This document shows positions 44,795-56,381 of a DNA stretch of 64,000 bases, one piece after another (the stretch's first letter is position 1; each line of letters starts with the position of its first letter). Source of the stretch: Siphonodentalium dalli (taxonomy: Eukaryota; Mollusca; Scaphopoda; Gadilida; Siphonodentaliidae). The notes beneath the pieces were generated by a model that worked only from the letters and a program-made list of their open reading frames with translations, was not told the DNA's origin and did no database searches. The DNA lies in assembly GCA_032622095.1 (NCBI GenBank), contig CP136069.1, forward strand, positions 71,511,319 to 71,575,318. The letters are read 5' to 3'. A program made the translations under genes and the position numbers.

Positions 44795-46790
44795 TTCAGC
44801 TCACCTGAGACGAAGCTATAGTCATCACTCCTCGTCCGTCCATGCGTCCGCCCACCGTCCGTCCGTCAACAATTCTTTAAACTTCTTCTCCTCTGGAACC
44901 ATAAGACCGAATGGGGTCATATTTGGTGTGGATGTTCCCTAGGTGACTCACATTCAGATTTGTTTAAATGAGGTCACTGGGTCAAATAGTTGCGAAGCCA
45001 GGGCCATAACTCTTTCCTTCCATAGTAATTATTTTAAAGGCCCACTTAATTTTCAATTACTTTATATAAAATATATGCCATATTATATACCATTTGAAAG
45101 TGGAAGCTCCAAAACATTGTATTGTCAACTTATCCGGTGTAATAAACTGTGGACATGTTTTTTTTGTTGAGTTTGTCATCAAGATTGAAGTAAAAATCAG
45201 TATTATTTCCAATGCAGGGGGAATAACTCTATATATTCAAGATAGAGTTCTTCCCCTTTCATTGAAAAAGTTTGAATTCTATTGCATTCTGGGTGTGAGA
45301 GGGGGGAAGTCTTCAGCGGTTTTCTATTTATATGTGGGCATCTTCTAAAACACAGATGTTTCAAATAGTGATGAATTATAGTATTTTAATCATATTTTAT
45401 GGCATAGATTGTTATTAAAACTGTATATCAAGTCACATTGGAGACTCGAAAATTAAGTGGGCCTTTAAACATCTTCTCAAATACCATTAGGCCAAATGGG
45501 TTCATATTTGGTATGAAGGATCCTTGGGTGACTAGGGTTCAGATTTGTTCAAATGAGGTCACTGGGTCAAATGTGGGCGGTGCCAGGGACATAACTCCCA
45601 AAAACTATTTTTTTTTAGATTTAACTTTTTAACAAAAACAAAAACAAAAAACAAAAAAATTATATATTAAAAAATAAAAGAATATTTTATGTGGAATTGT
45701 TTTTTATATTAAAATATTTTTAATTTTTGTTTTTATTTAACTCCATGGTCAATTATATATATATATATATATATTGTGCCCCCTGGCCCTTTATTCAAGT
45801 TCACTGCTTCTGCCACCCTGGTCCCATAAATAATATTTACTCAAATTCTTGACAGAATCATTAATAAGAAGCATTTACTTCGGCTCTAACTGTATGCGGG
45901 GTATGCATACACATGTCAAGTTAAATCTGACATTTTTATAAACATTCCCTGGAGATCTACTAGAGGTCATTAATTCCCAATTATAACAACAATCTATTAA
46001 ATGTATTGTTCAAATCTTTCAACAGGACATTTAACACTCCCACATCCACCACTTCACTAAAACATATTTGGCAAACTTGAAAACTGTTCTTTGAAAGAAC
46101 CACCAGCTCTATTTAGCTCATATTTAATATTGAGGCTCCTTTGGTGATTGTGATTCAAATTTGTTCAATCAGAGTCAAGTAGGTGCAAGGCCAGCTACAT
46201 TACTCTTTCTCTCCATAGAAAGTCATGATATGTCTTCTATGCAAGAATCAAATGGCCTATTTTGCTTATATTTGGTATGAAATTACCTTGGGTGACAGAT
46301 TTGTGAAAATGGGATCACAAAGTCGAATAAGGGCAGAGCCAGAGACATAACTATTTCACCACATAGTAATTCTTAAAATATGTTTGCAAGAGCCAAGAAC
46401 TAGTTGGCTTATTTAGCGTGGAATGTTCTTGTTTGACTGCAATTCAGATTTATTTTTAATGGGGTCGCCTGGTCAAATAGGGGCCAAGCGAAGGACAGTT
46501 TCCCTCTTAATATGCTTCCTTCACAAGGACCATCAGGTCTATTTTACTGATATTTAGTATGAAGGGTTCTTTGGTGTCTGGGATTCAAAATTATTCAGAT
46601 GGGGTCACCAGGTTAAATAGGGTGGGATCAGGGACATAACTGTATGTCTCTATAGTAATTATTAAAATGTCTTCTCAAGAGAGGTTGGACTATTTAGCTT
46701 ACATATAGTATGGATGATCCCTTAGTGACTGAGATTCAGATGTGTTAACATGAGCTCAACCTGTTAAGAAATGACGGGGCTATGGGGAGT
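44795..46790. repeat. AGCTCACCTGA-type repeat array
   Basis: It opens CAGCTCACCTGAGACGAAG at about 44799, then a CGTCCGTCCATGCGTCCG tract and about ten degenerate units of roughly 150 bp (TATTTAGCTTATATTTGGTATG, GGGGTCACTGGGTCAAATAG, CAGGGACATAACTC variants). It is interrupted by a MITE at 45038-45464 and by AT-rich sequence with an (AT)11 run at 45753-45774. Confidence 0.8.
45034..45468. mobile_element. TTAA-type MITE, family 4
   Basis: Termini AGGCCCACTTAATTTTC (from 45038) and GAAAATTAAGTGGGCCT (to 45464) are perfect inverted repeats flanked by TTAA (45034-45037, 45465-45468). 427 bp. The related repeat at about 37437-37455 lacks the insertion. Confidence 0.93.
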
Positions 46791-46949
46791 TAACACTTTT
46801 GTGTCTAATAAAATCATTGAAATACCAAATTCATTAAAACATCTACCTTGGAACTACCTGACTGATTAATCTGACATACATATGTATGGTGTTTTGGGTC
46901 CATGGATAATGGGGCTTCAAAAATGTCTAAATGGTTTTATAAAAAGGCG

Positions 46950-47262
46950 CTTGTGAGATTGGAAATTTCCAACAATTGAGAAAGTTTAAGATGTCGGTTG
47001 TGAAATTCCATCCTAAAACTTGGGAGTCTGGAGCCCGGTCGGGAGGGGACTAGTTGAGCTGGAGGAGGGGTGATCAGTAGTGTACAGTTGGTAATTTCAA
47101 GGTGGATATTCACCGACCTACATACATGAAGCCTCTCTAGCCACATATCCTGTTTATATCTACTTCTTTTAAAGTGATTGTGAAAAGTTCTGACTGTTGT
47201 GGTCTCCAGAGTCCCAGTCTTATCAGTATCTGCAGTCTGATGAGCGACCCCACAGTCATTGA
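46950..47262. repeat. 300-bp dispersed repeat, copy 1
   Basis: It matches 57115-57405 in direct orientation throughout, including GTGTACAGTTGGTAATTTCA and CTGGAGGAGGGG. It has no recognised termini or coding frame. Confidence 0.88.
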
Positions 47263-47450
47263 CGATCTTGTTTTATCGATGTTTGATGCTGCGACCCCGC
47301 CCTAACTCAGATGGTGCCACTTTGGCATCTTCAAACCACACCAGTACATATAGATTCGTGGTTTCATGTAAATCTATTATATATTTTGGAAGATCTGTGT
47401 GTCTGTGTGTGTGTCTGTCTGTTTCCAATGGACTCGAAAACGGCCGAGCC

Positions 47451-48105
47451 GATTTCGATGAAACTTGGTACGTGGGGGTATTTTCGGCCGGGGAGTGACA
47501 TATGCCTATTAATTTTCACGTGCGACGTGACCTTGACCTTGAAATCGGGTCATTTCAAGGTCAAACGCACGAATATCACGGGATTTCGATGAAACTTGGT
47601 ATGTGGGGGTATTTTCGGCCGGGCAGTGCCATATACCTATTAATTTGCCCGTGCGACGTGACCTTGACTTTGAAATCGGGTCATTTCAAGGTCAAATGCC
47701 CGAATATCACGGGATTTTTATGAAACTTGGTATGTGGGGGTACTTTCGTATGGGGAGTCTCATAAGCCTATTCATTTGCCCGTGCGACGTGACCTTGACC
47801 TTGAAATCGGGTCAATTCAAGGTCAAATCGCGAATTTTGATGGGATTTCGACGAAATTTGATACGTAGGGTTACTTTTGTCCGCTGAGTGTATTGGACGG
47901 GTCGAGTCGTGACCCCGACCTGACCTTGACCTTCAAAATGATCAATTCGAGGTCAAATCTGGTAAAACCGGATGGATTTCGACGGGTACTTTTGTCGGGT
48001 ACTTTTGTCCGGGCAGTGTTTTGGACGGGTTAAATCGTTACCCCACCTGACCTTGACCTTGAAAATGGTCAATTCAAGGTCAAAGCCCGGACGAAGTCGG
48101 GTCAC
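47451..48105. repeat. 131-bp tandem repeat, five units
   Basis: GATTTCGATG or a variant recurs at 47451, 47582, 47713, 47844 and 47974, a period of 130-131 bp. Each unit carries TGACCTTGACCTTGAAAT followed by ATTTCAAGGTCAAA, an inverted arrangement that can pair with itself. Later units are more diverged. A CTGTGTGTGTGTCTGTCTG tract precedes it. Confidence 0.93.
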
Positions 48106-48386
48106 CTTCTAGTATAGATATAAATTTAGAGGAAATTTCGCAAACATCGCGGTTTTATCAATTCTGTTGTTCCTGTATAATATATCGTCGGCTTCTAAAA
48201 GGTCGTATACCTGCCATTTTGGAGCGAAACTTTTTATTGTATTTTCGGAATCTACAGGTTCGATTACATAATACCGTCCCTCAGATAACTTGTCAATATT
48301 TCAAGTATAAATGCCATTTTTCGATGTTTATCAGGGAAATTGGTGTTCTAAAATGTCGTAGCTGGGTTACCCGCGAAAATTTTTCA

Positions 48387-48803
48387 TTAAAGGTACTCAA
48401 TCCGATAAAACTCCTCTCAATTACTACTCCAATGGCTTCGGGGGTCAAAAATATTTGATTCGAGTCGAGGAAGTCACCCATCAAAGCTCAGATTTGTTAG
48501 ACATCGATTTTAGAAATCTATTATTTTTCATTATCGGGAATACTTTCTGGCCCAGAACTCAGTAAAAATTGCGTTATTATTACCACTTGATTTTAGAGTT
48601 ATCCATCCTTGTCTGATTGAATAGATTTTTCAAAAATCAATATCTAATAACTCTGAGCTTTGTTTGATGAGTTCTTCGACTCGAATCAAATATTTTTTAC
48701 CCCCAAAGCCAAAGAAATATAGTAATATAGGACCCTCTGATCGGATTGTTGTTGTTGGAATCTGTTGAGATGGGGACCCTCTGTTCGGATTGAGTACCTT
48801 TAA
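48387..48803. mobile_element. TTAA-type MITE, family 2, copy 1
   Basis: Element 48391-48799 with termini AGGTACTCAATCCG and CGGATTGAGTACCT, flanked by TTAA. The interior is itself a long imperfect inverted repeat (GATTCGAGTCGAGGA near 48458 against its complement near 48675). Confidence 0.93.
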
Positions 48804-49081
48804 TTCTAAAATGTTGTTTAATCTTTATTTTGGAAACTGTTCCTGATAGGATAATTCTGATTGGATTGTTTTGATGAAGAAAGGCCGCGGAGAGGGTATC
48901 GTCCTTATCATGCATGAGAGACAAACGAAGCCGTGGGAATCGTCAAAACTAAAATGCCTTATATAGACAAGATTTATATGTTTAACTTCTGAAGACTAAA
49001 GTGTCGTATAACACAATCAAAGCAACTATAAGATAATTGAATATGAAAGTGTATATATTATAACAACTGTGATATAAGTAC

Positions 49082-49574
49082 TTAAAGGTACTCAATCCGT
49101 AAAGAGGGTCCCCATCTCAACAGATTCCAACAACAACAATCCGATCAGAGGGTCCTATATTACTATTTCTTCGGCTTTGGGGGTAAAAAATATTTGATTC
49201 GAGTCGAGGAACCCATCAAACAAAGCTCAGAGTTATTAGATATTGATTTTTGAAATTTGTTAATTGCTCGAGATGAGTACTAATAACTGCCGTCAATTTG
49301 GTAACCTGCTCGAGATTTTACGCCAAGACTCTATTCAAACAGACAAGGATGGATAACTCTATAATCAAGTGGTAATAATAACGAAATTTAAATTTTGACT
49401 GTCTTCTGGGCCAGAAAGAATTCCCGATAATGAAAAATAATAGATTTCTAAAATCGATATCTAACAAATTTGAGCTTTGATGGGTGACTTCCTCGACTCG
49501 AATCAAATGTTTTTGACCCCCGAAGCCATTGAAATAGTAATTGAGAGGAGTTTTATCGGATTGAGTACCTTTAA
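49082..49574. mobile_element. TTAA-type MITE, family 2, copy 2
   Basis: Element 49086-49570, opposite in internal order to the copy at 48391, flanked by TTAA. 485 bp. Confidence 0.93.
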
Positions 49575-49599
49575 GGTATTATTGTGCAAAGTTATTGGC

Positions 49600-50085
49600 A
49601 AATGCCAATTCTAGTTCTCCTGAACAATTTGATTTTCCTAAGGTATATACGACATTTTAGAGACCCAACGACGATATACATGTATATCTCCACATTCCCA
49701 ACGTCACTCAGGGGCGGAAACGTTTGCGTCATAAATTGCTCAAAAATGGCAGCAACATATCTCACACTGAAGTGATTATATATATTGTCTATATACTGTC
49801 CGTTTTCTTCACCTAAATAACTCAACAAAAAACAGATAGCAAATGAGCTATGTATCAGTCTTTGGTATATTTTTCTCACTATGAATGCCGTGCATGATTT
49901 CCGCCCCTATATAAATATGACAGTTGAGAAGATATAAGTGTTCAAGTGACTTATTCAGTCACCATGAATTTTTTCGAGGTTGTGACATTTGAAAGCCTAA
50001 ATCTCCTTTAAATTAATCTGTTCGATATCCGGTTTTTGAAGTAACCGCGATGAGTTATCGTGAGAGCTCATTGGTCCAATATAGG
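49600..50085. other. Unassigned sequence
   Basis: No gene or repeat structure recognised. Confidence 0.45.
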
Positions 50086-50087
50086 CA

Positions 50088-50304
50088 TACAGTAATGCCC
50101 AAAGTAATTGACCACTTAACCACAGCAGAATTATAGGTAATTTTTCAGGATTTAGTCGGAAATATGGCTTGTTGCCATTCATCGGAAAGCTCTCGACGAG
50201 AGCTTTCCGATGAATGGCAACAAGCCATATTTCCGACTAAATCCTGAACAATTACCCATAATTCTGCTGTGGTTAAATGGTCAATTACTTTGGGCATTAC
50301 TGTA
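50088..50304. mobile_element. TA-type fold-back element, complete (copy H)
   Basis: Element 50090-50302 with ends CAGTAATGCCC and GGGCATTACTG, flanked by TA. It is a subfamily variant with AAAGTAATTGACCACTTAAC, like the fragment at 12108. Confidence 0.93.
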
Positions 50305-50351
50305 TATATAATAATAGATTGCTGATATCTTTTGGAAATACAGAAAACAAT

Positions 50352-50872
50352 TTAAAGATACGGGCGGCGTTGGCGGTGGGTATGCGCTGTTAAAATATTC
50401 AGCTCCGTCAAAAACCGCCATAAACAGAAAGAATAGTAAAATATAGACAGTCCTTGTTCTTATACCAATCAAAAATATGGCATAAACAGTATGTTATTGT
50501 CAAATGTTTGCCTTTGTTATGTAAACAAAGGCAAAACACGTTACAGAACCTGGCTTTTGTTTAGTTCCGGATATGGTAAACATAAAGAGCGTTATTTGTT
50601 ACTGTTTTCCTGATATGGAAAACAATAAAGAGCGTTTATATAATTTGTGTGTGATTAACCAATGTGTTGTGCAAACAGGAGCAAAACGTCTGTAACACAA
50701 GCAAGTTCTTGTTTACGTACACCATCGTACATCTTGACGACAATATACTATTTACGCGCTGATTATGTTTGGCATATGAACAAAACTATATATATATTTT
50801 AATATTCTTTCCGTTGATGGCGATTTGAACAAATATGAATATTTCTGCAACGAACGCCGCCCGTGCCTTTAA
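50352..50872. mobile_element. TTAA-type MITE, family 5
   Basis: Termini AGATACGGGCGGCGTT (from 50356) and AACGCCGCCCGTGCCT (to 50868), two mismatches in 16, flanked by TTAA. It lies only 48 bp right of fold-back copy H. The interior has two AAAGAGCGTT motifs; no coding content. Confidence 0.9.
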
Positions 50873-50879
50873 TGTTGAA

Positions 50880-51917
50880 ATTTATAGAGTAAATTATGAC
50901 GTATAAGTACCTGGCCCTCGGGTCCTGGCACAGCTCTGCCAACTTTGAACCACACCCTTACACCCATGGGATGTCTATACATTTATATCTAATTTTGGTA
51001 ACAATTTACGATAAAAAGTGTTATTATGGTGCCCTCGTGTCCGGCCCAATCTCTGTCCCCTTGCTACCAAGCACACACTTTATAAGCCCACATATTATAG
51101 ACAATTAAAAGGTGATTTTTACATAAGATTGGTGAAAATCGGATACACACTTTTGTTCATGTACTTTTGTGCACCCCTCCCCGCCCCTTTCCATCACTGA
51201 CTGAATAGGGCACGTTTGGATTCTTAAAACCGCACAATTAGATAAGTTTGGTGGATATCCGCCACCAAACACATTATTAAATTTAGTGCACCCCCCCCCC
51301 CCATCCCTGACCCAAAACGGCACCAATGTGGCGTCTTTAACCCGATTAGATATCGCATGTCATGCAGGGAGAGATCATGAGCGCCGATAGCAGATATTTC
51401 AAATGCCATGTATTTTTTCCAATTCCATGTTTAAAGATAAATTATGACATGCAACTAAAATTATTTTTAATGTACATGCAGGCTTATAAACTGGTCCAAT
51501 GTAGAGCATTAATCAAGAGAAGGGGCTCCTAATTTCAATATTTATCCAATAATTGTTCTTTTATAACACAATATCATGGGGGTGGGTCGCACCTCTTACG
51601 AGGAAAAAAATTGAACTTAAAAAATAAAAGATTTTCCATCAGTTAAAGCAGTTGTTTTTTACATTCAATTATCGCTGCGATGCAACATCAGCTCATTTAA
51701 TTCTTCTGGTGCTTTAAATGTTATGAATGTTGAAAGATAAACAGATTCACTGTTTTGTGTGATTTCATCATTTGGTATAGATGGGACCTTTGATTACTTA
51801 TATACATGTAACTACCGTTAAAAAGAAAAGCTGAGTAATTGGACATAACATGCTAATTATTTCAAACAACTATATTCGTCTTTGAGATGATAACATTTTA
51901 TTACGCGATTACTATCG
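50880..51917. other. Unassigned; degenerate GTGCACCCC repeats
   Basis: Two or three diverged units with GTGCACCCC tracts lie at 51100-51330; a related piece is at 58370-58500. No gene recognised. Confidence 0.45.
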
Positions 51918-53888
51918 GTTACTGTGCAGCGTGAATTTAGTTACTTATTCCTTATTCAAAAAATTTGGGAAAATGTGGCAAATGACCATGGAAACGTCTT
52001 AAGTAGGGCGAGACAAAATTTCCTGTGAAATTTTTTTTTCGAAAAAAAGTTCCAAAATGCACGAAATTAGGCAAAGTCCGAAAATGAACGGAAATTGGCC
52101 GAAACAAGTGCGGGGTCATAAATGGCCACCTCGGCCAAAAAATTTGGCCGAAACAAATTTGGGTCGAGTCCGAAAAAGTGGGTCGAATCCCAGTTTTCGC
52201 TCTGCTCGGTCGGGAAAATTTCGGAAAATGTGGCAAACTGTCACATATTAAAAAATGGCCACTTGGGCCGAACTTTTTGGGCCGAAAAGTTTTTGGGTCG
52301 AGTCCCAAAAAGTGGGTCAAATAGAAATTCCCGCTCTGCTCGGTCAGGAAAATTTGGGGAAATATGGCAAATGACCATGGCAACGTCTTAAGAAGGGCGA
52401 GACAAAATTAACTGTGAAAAAACATTTTGGAAAAAAAGTTCCAAAATGCACGAAATTAGGCAAAGTCCGAAAATGAACGGAAATTGGCCGAAACAAGTGC
52501 GGGGTCATAAATGGCCACCTCGGCCAAACATTTTGGGCCGAAAAAAATTTGGGTCGAGTCCCAAAAAGTGGGTCGAATCCCAGTTTTCGCTCTGCTCGGT
52601 CGGGAAAATTTCGGAAAATGTGGCAAACTGTCACATATTAAAAAATGGCGACCTGGGCCGAACTTTTTGGGTCGAGTCCCAAAAACTGGGTCAAATAAAA
52701 ATTCCCGCTCTGCTCGGTCAGGAAAATTTGGGAAATGTGGCAAATGACCATGGCAACGTCTTAAGTTGGGCGAGACAAAATTTCCTGTGAATTTTTTTTT
52801 TCGAAAATTAGGCAAAGTCCGAAAATGAACGGAAATTGGCCGAAACAAGTGCGGGGTCATAAATGGCCACCTCGGCCAAAAATTTGGGCCGAAACAAATT
52901 TCGGTCGAGTCTGAAAAAGTGGGTCGAACCCTCGGAGATGACATGCAGAAAGCCTGCGTCGAGCATGGAAGCCTTTGGAATGCGATGGGCTACGATACAA
53001 GAGACGTCGTCAGCATCGATATGAAAGCCTGCTACCCGGCCAGATTCCAAGGTCATGGTGAGGCCAAGCCGTATTTTGGCAGATTCTGGCACCCAGCCAC
53101 CACATGACCCGGGTCGCAATAAACGGCCCCCGTCCTCAAGATATCGGCACTGGTTTTGCCGAGGTCCAGGAATGGGAGTTCGCCCCTAACTGCCATCCCG
53201 TCATCCCCGCCTGGTTGGGAAGGCATTCCGCAGATCAGTGATGCCCCCCCCCCTCGCACCCAAATTTTTTGGCCGAGGTGGCCATTTATGACCCCGCACT
53301 TGTTTCGGCGAATTTCCGTTCATTTTCGGACTTTGCCTAATTTCGTGCATTTTGGAACTTTTTTTAGAATTTTTTTTTTCACAGGAAGTTTTGTCTCGCC
53401 CTACTTAAGACGTTGCCATGGTCATTTGCCACATTTTCCCAAATTTTCCTGACCGAGCAGAGCGGGAATTTCTATTTGACCCACTTTTTGGGACACGACC
53501 CAAAAACTTTTCGGCCCGAAAAGTTCGGCCCAGGTGGCCATTTTTTAATATGTGACAGTTTGCCACATTTTCCGAAATTTTCCCGACCGAGCAGACCGAA
53601 AATTGGTATTCGACCCACTTTTTCGGACTCGACCCAAATTTATTTCGGCCCAAAATGTTTGGCCGAGGTGGCCATTTATGACCCCGCACTTGTTTCGGCC
53701 AATTTCCGTTCATTTTCGGGCTTTGCCTAATTTCGTGCATTTTGGAACCTTTTTTCGAAAAAAAAAATTCACAGGAAGTTTTGTCTCGCCCTACTTAAGA
53801 CGTTGCCATGGTCATTTGCCACATTTTCCCAAATTTTTGAATAAGGAATAAGGAATAAGTAACTAAATTCACGCTGCTCTGTTACTGT
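51918..53888. mobile_element. Fold-back element with 8-bp target duplications and a captured segment
   Basis: Element 51926-53880 (1955 bp), flanked by GTTACTGT at 51918-51925 and 53881-53888. The ends GCAGCGTGAATTTAG and CTAAATTCACGCTGC are inverted. The left arm (about 1.0 kb) holds two full copies and one partial copy of a roughly 400-bp unit. The right arm (about 620 bp) holds one and a half inverted copies. Units share ATGCACGAAATTAGGCAAAG, AAGTGCGGGGTCATAAATGG and CTCTGCTCGGTC. The loop (about 52925-53258) is unrelated, GC-rich and coding-like. The 8-bp duplication fits hAT-type mobilisation. Confidence 0.9.
52925..53241 (+). pseudogene. Captured fragment of a family-B-DNA-polymerase-like gene
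   Basis: In the loop of the fold-back element one frame (52925-53107) includes VVSIDMKACYPARF, which resembles polymerase motif A (an aspartate followed by a short stretch and YP, as in D-x-x-SLYP). A second frame (53098-53241) continues with RVAINGP, IGTGFAEV and CHPVIPAW. A frameshift near 53095-53104 separates them, and both frames end in stops. The codon-like, GC-rich composition differs sharply from the arms. The family call rests on one motif and is tentative; the source could be a mobile element, an old viral insertion or a host gene. The fragment has no start and no catalytic motif C, so it is not functional. Confidence 0.45.
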
Positions 53889-53892
53889 CACA

Positions 53893-53911
53893 TGTGTGTG
53901 TGTGTGTGTGT
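53893..53911. repeat. TG microsatellite
   Basis: About nine TG units immediately beyond the right target duplication of the fold-back element. Confidence 0.95.
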
Positions 53912-54735
53912 AATGCGCTCCACTGCCCACTATATATAGCTCCCCCTCCAGCAAACCCGCATGCACCGTCCCTATATACGTGCCTGTTGTATACATCATG
54001 GTAGTATACCTGTGGCTCATGTATACTACAATGACGTAAAGCAGGAACTCGTATACCGTAGTTGGTACGGTTCATAATGCCGGTGTGTGGGGGGGGGGGT
54101 AAATGCACTGAAAAAGGTACGACGTATAAGGGTGTTTGGGGGTGGCGGATCAGCGAGCCCCTGTGTTTCTACCATTTGCAAAGAATATACATGTATTTTA
54201 TCAATTATACTTGCTATTGGTTAGCGGAACAGATCGACTGCAGACGGAAAATTGCATAATTAATACAGAGATTGTGCGACCATTTATAGTCATCTAACCG
54301 GGGTTAGTTACAAAGTTAGAGAATACGAAGTTGTGCATACACAACTTTGTCGCATATGGCCCAAAATTCCTTATAGCGCAAAAATGGCAAATACGTGTCC
54401 GAGGGGTGTATCTCATGCATGTCCCGACCGCCATCTCAATGGCAAAATATCATTAAACAGGGGTCTTATGGCAGATATATATCACATAGAAAAATCCGGT
54501 TGGCTTCCTTATATTTCACAAATGGGAGGTTTGAGTGACAAAATTGGTTGTTTTTGGGATGTCCGTTATTGGGTATCCGATTTCATGAGCTCAGAAACTT
54601 GAGTAATCCGTTACTATATTATACAAGTGCTATGTAATTATCTCACTTGTATGACCGATTCTCGCATTTAAAACCGAGTATTCTATAACGTTACTATATT
54701 TGGAAGCAGTCCACCATGGTATGTTGTCCGTGAAA
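53912..54735. other. Unassigned sequence
   Basis: It includes a poly-G run at about 54089-54099. No gene recognised. Confidence 0.45.
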
Positions 54736-55233
54736 ACGGTGTTTTCTCCGTTACCATCAATTTAAATCGTCATAACTGACAGACACAACTTGCTGTACGT
54801 GCCTAATTTTATACAAAGAAACGCAGTATCACGTGTAACCTGGGGAACATATAGCTCTAAATACAAATGAATCATATGTAGAAATAACAAGAGATGAGTT
54901 GCCACTCCCAAAACAGTTTATTTAAGGATGTTTTCTCCGTTACCACCATAAAACATAGAAAATCGACGAGTTAACTACAACTGCTAATCTCATCTGACGG
55001 AACGTCTATCAAGCCCAAAATATCACGTGAGCATGTTGAAATTAATATCACAAGACTTTTGTATATGGTTGTAAACAATATGCGGTTTTCTCCGTTACCG
55101 TTTTCTCCGTTACCAGCGAACATCAGAAGGTCATTCTTTAGGCACATATGAACCCTTGGCGATACTATATCGGCAGTCTGGGTTTGTTTGACTCAGTTCA
55201 ACACAAAAAACTAACCCGGTTAATTGCAAATAG

Positions 55234-55500
55234 GGGAGACCCGGGCAAAGCGGGACACCAACTGTTTTCAAGGAATTTTAGATAGGATTTTCGCCGGAAA
55301 AATCTGGAAAGCCGTTGATTGGTATATAATTCATTGGCGCATATAATCGGGTGATCATTGATATCAAACACCATTTAGGTATGTCCCTTTTGGAACCTCT
55401 TGTTTTGTCCCACTTTGATCGTGCCTTTGGGCAAATCAGGACACCGCACTGGGCATAGTGGGACACTGTGCCAGGCTATCCGGGCAAAATGGGATAGCAA
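55234..55500. repeat. GGGCAAAGCGGGACA-type repeat
   Basis: AGACCCGGGCAAAGCGGGAC (about 55243), GGGCATAGTGGGACACTG (about 55451) and ATCCGGGCAAAATGGGATAG (about 55478) mark a decayed repeat. Confidence 0.6.
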
Positions 55501-55699
55501 AACCAAAGAGACAGTGCGGGTTGCCATTGCTCACATTGACAGACGTGCTCTGAGTTGCAGATGAGTTTCTGTTGGGTTATGTGTGATGGATCTCTTGTCT
55601 GGCGACCAGAGTTATCTATCTTAACGATATATTCACCCCGTTACAGTACCGATTAAAAAGTTACTTCCATTCCTTATTACTTATTCGAAATTTTTATAA

Positions 55700-56270
55700 T
55701 TATGTCAAACAAAGGGTTTTGTGTGGTGCCCCCCCCCCCCCCACAGATATTCTATCCACGCACCCATCCAGATCCAAAGTGGCCGCCGTCCAGAAGGGTA
55801 CAAATAGGGCACCATGCCTTTTCTCAGCCGATTTAGGTCAAACAAAAGGTGTGTGTAGGGAGCCAATCTAAATACCGCCCACCCCCTTCACCACACCACG
55901 ATCCAAAATGGACACCAGAGACGTTCAAATAGGGCACCCATGGCATTTCTCGACCCCTTGGTCGATATAGGTAAAACAAAGGATGCCCCAAGATAATCTA
56001 AATATTCACCCCCTTTCACACCACCCCGGATCATAAGGGTTAAAATAGGACATCCATGCCATTTCGCGTCCCGTTGACCGATTTAGGTTAAACAAAGGGT
56101 GTTGTAGGGTGCGCCTCCCCAGGCACTCTTTCCAAATACCTCGCACACCTCAACCTGATCCAGAATTGTCGCTGTCCTGAGGGGTTCAAAATAGGACACC
56201 CATGCTATCTCTCAGCCCCTTGGCCGATTTAGGTCAAACAAAGGGTGTTATATATTGTTCCTGGTGTCAA
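55700..56270. repeat. Degenerate tandem repeat, about 130 bp, four units
   Basis: Variants of GATTTAGGTCAAACAAAGGG lie at about 55827, 55965, 56083 and 56225, each followed by C-rich sequence and ATCCAAAATGG variants. Confidence 0.75.
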
Positions 56271-56381
56271 ATACATCCACTATACATTTCGGATTCACCC
56301 ACCAGCCAATATCGAAACAGACATATCTTCTTCCTTGTCAGTAATCATTATAAGATGGGCGTGAAAGCTACATGGCAATAA

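Noticed and set aside
51952-53851. Many overlapping frames of 60-160 codons on both strands
   Set aside because: They are products of the tandem, inverted, GGCC-rich arm repeats; only the loop frames look like genuine protein.
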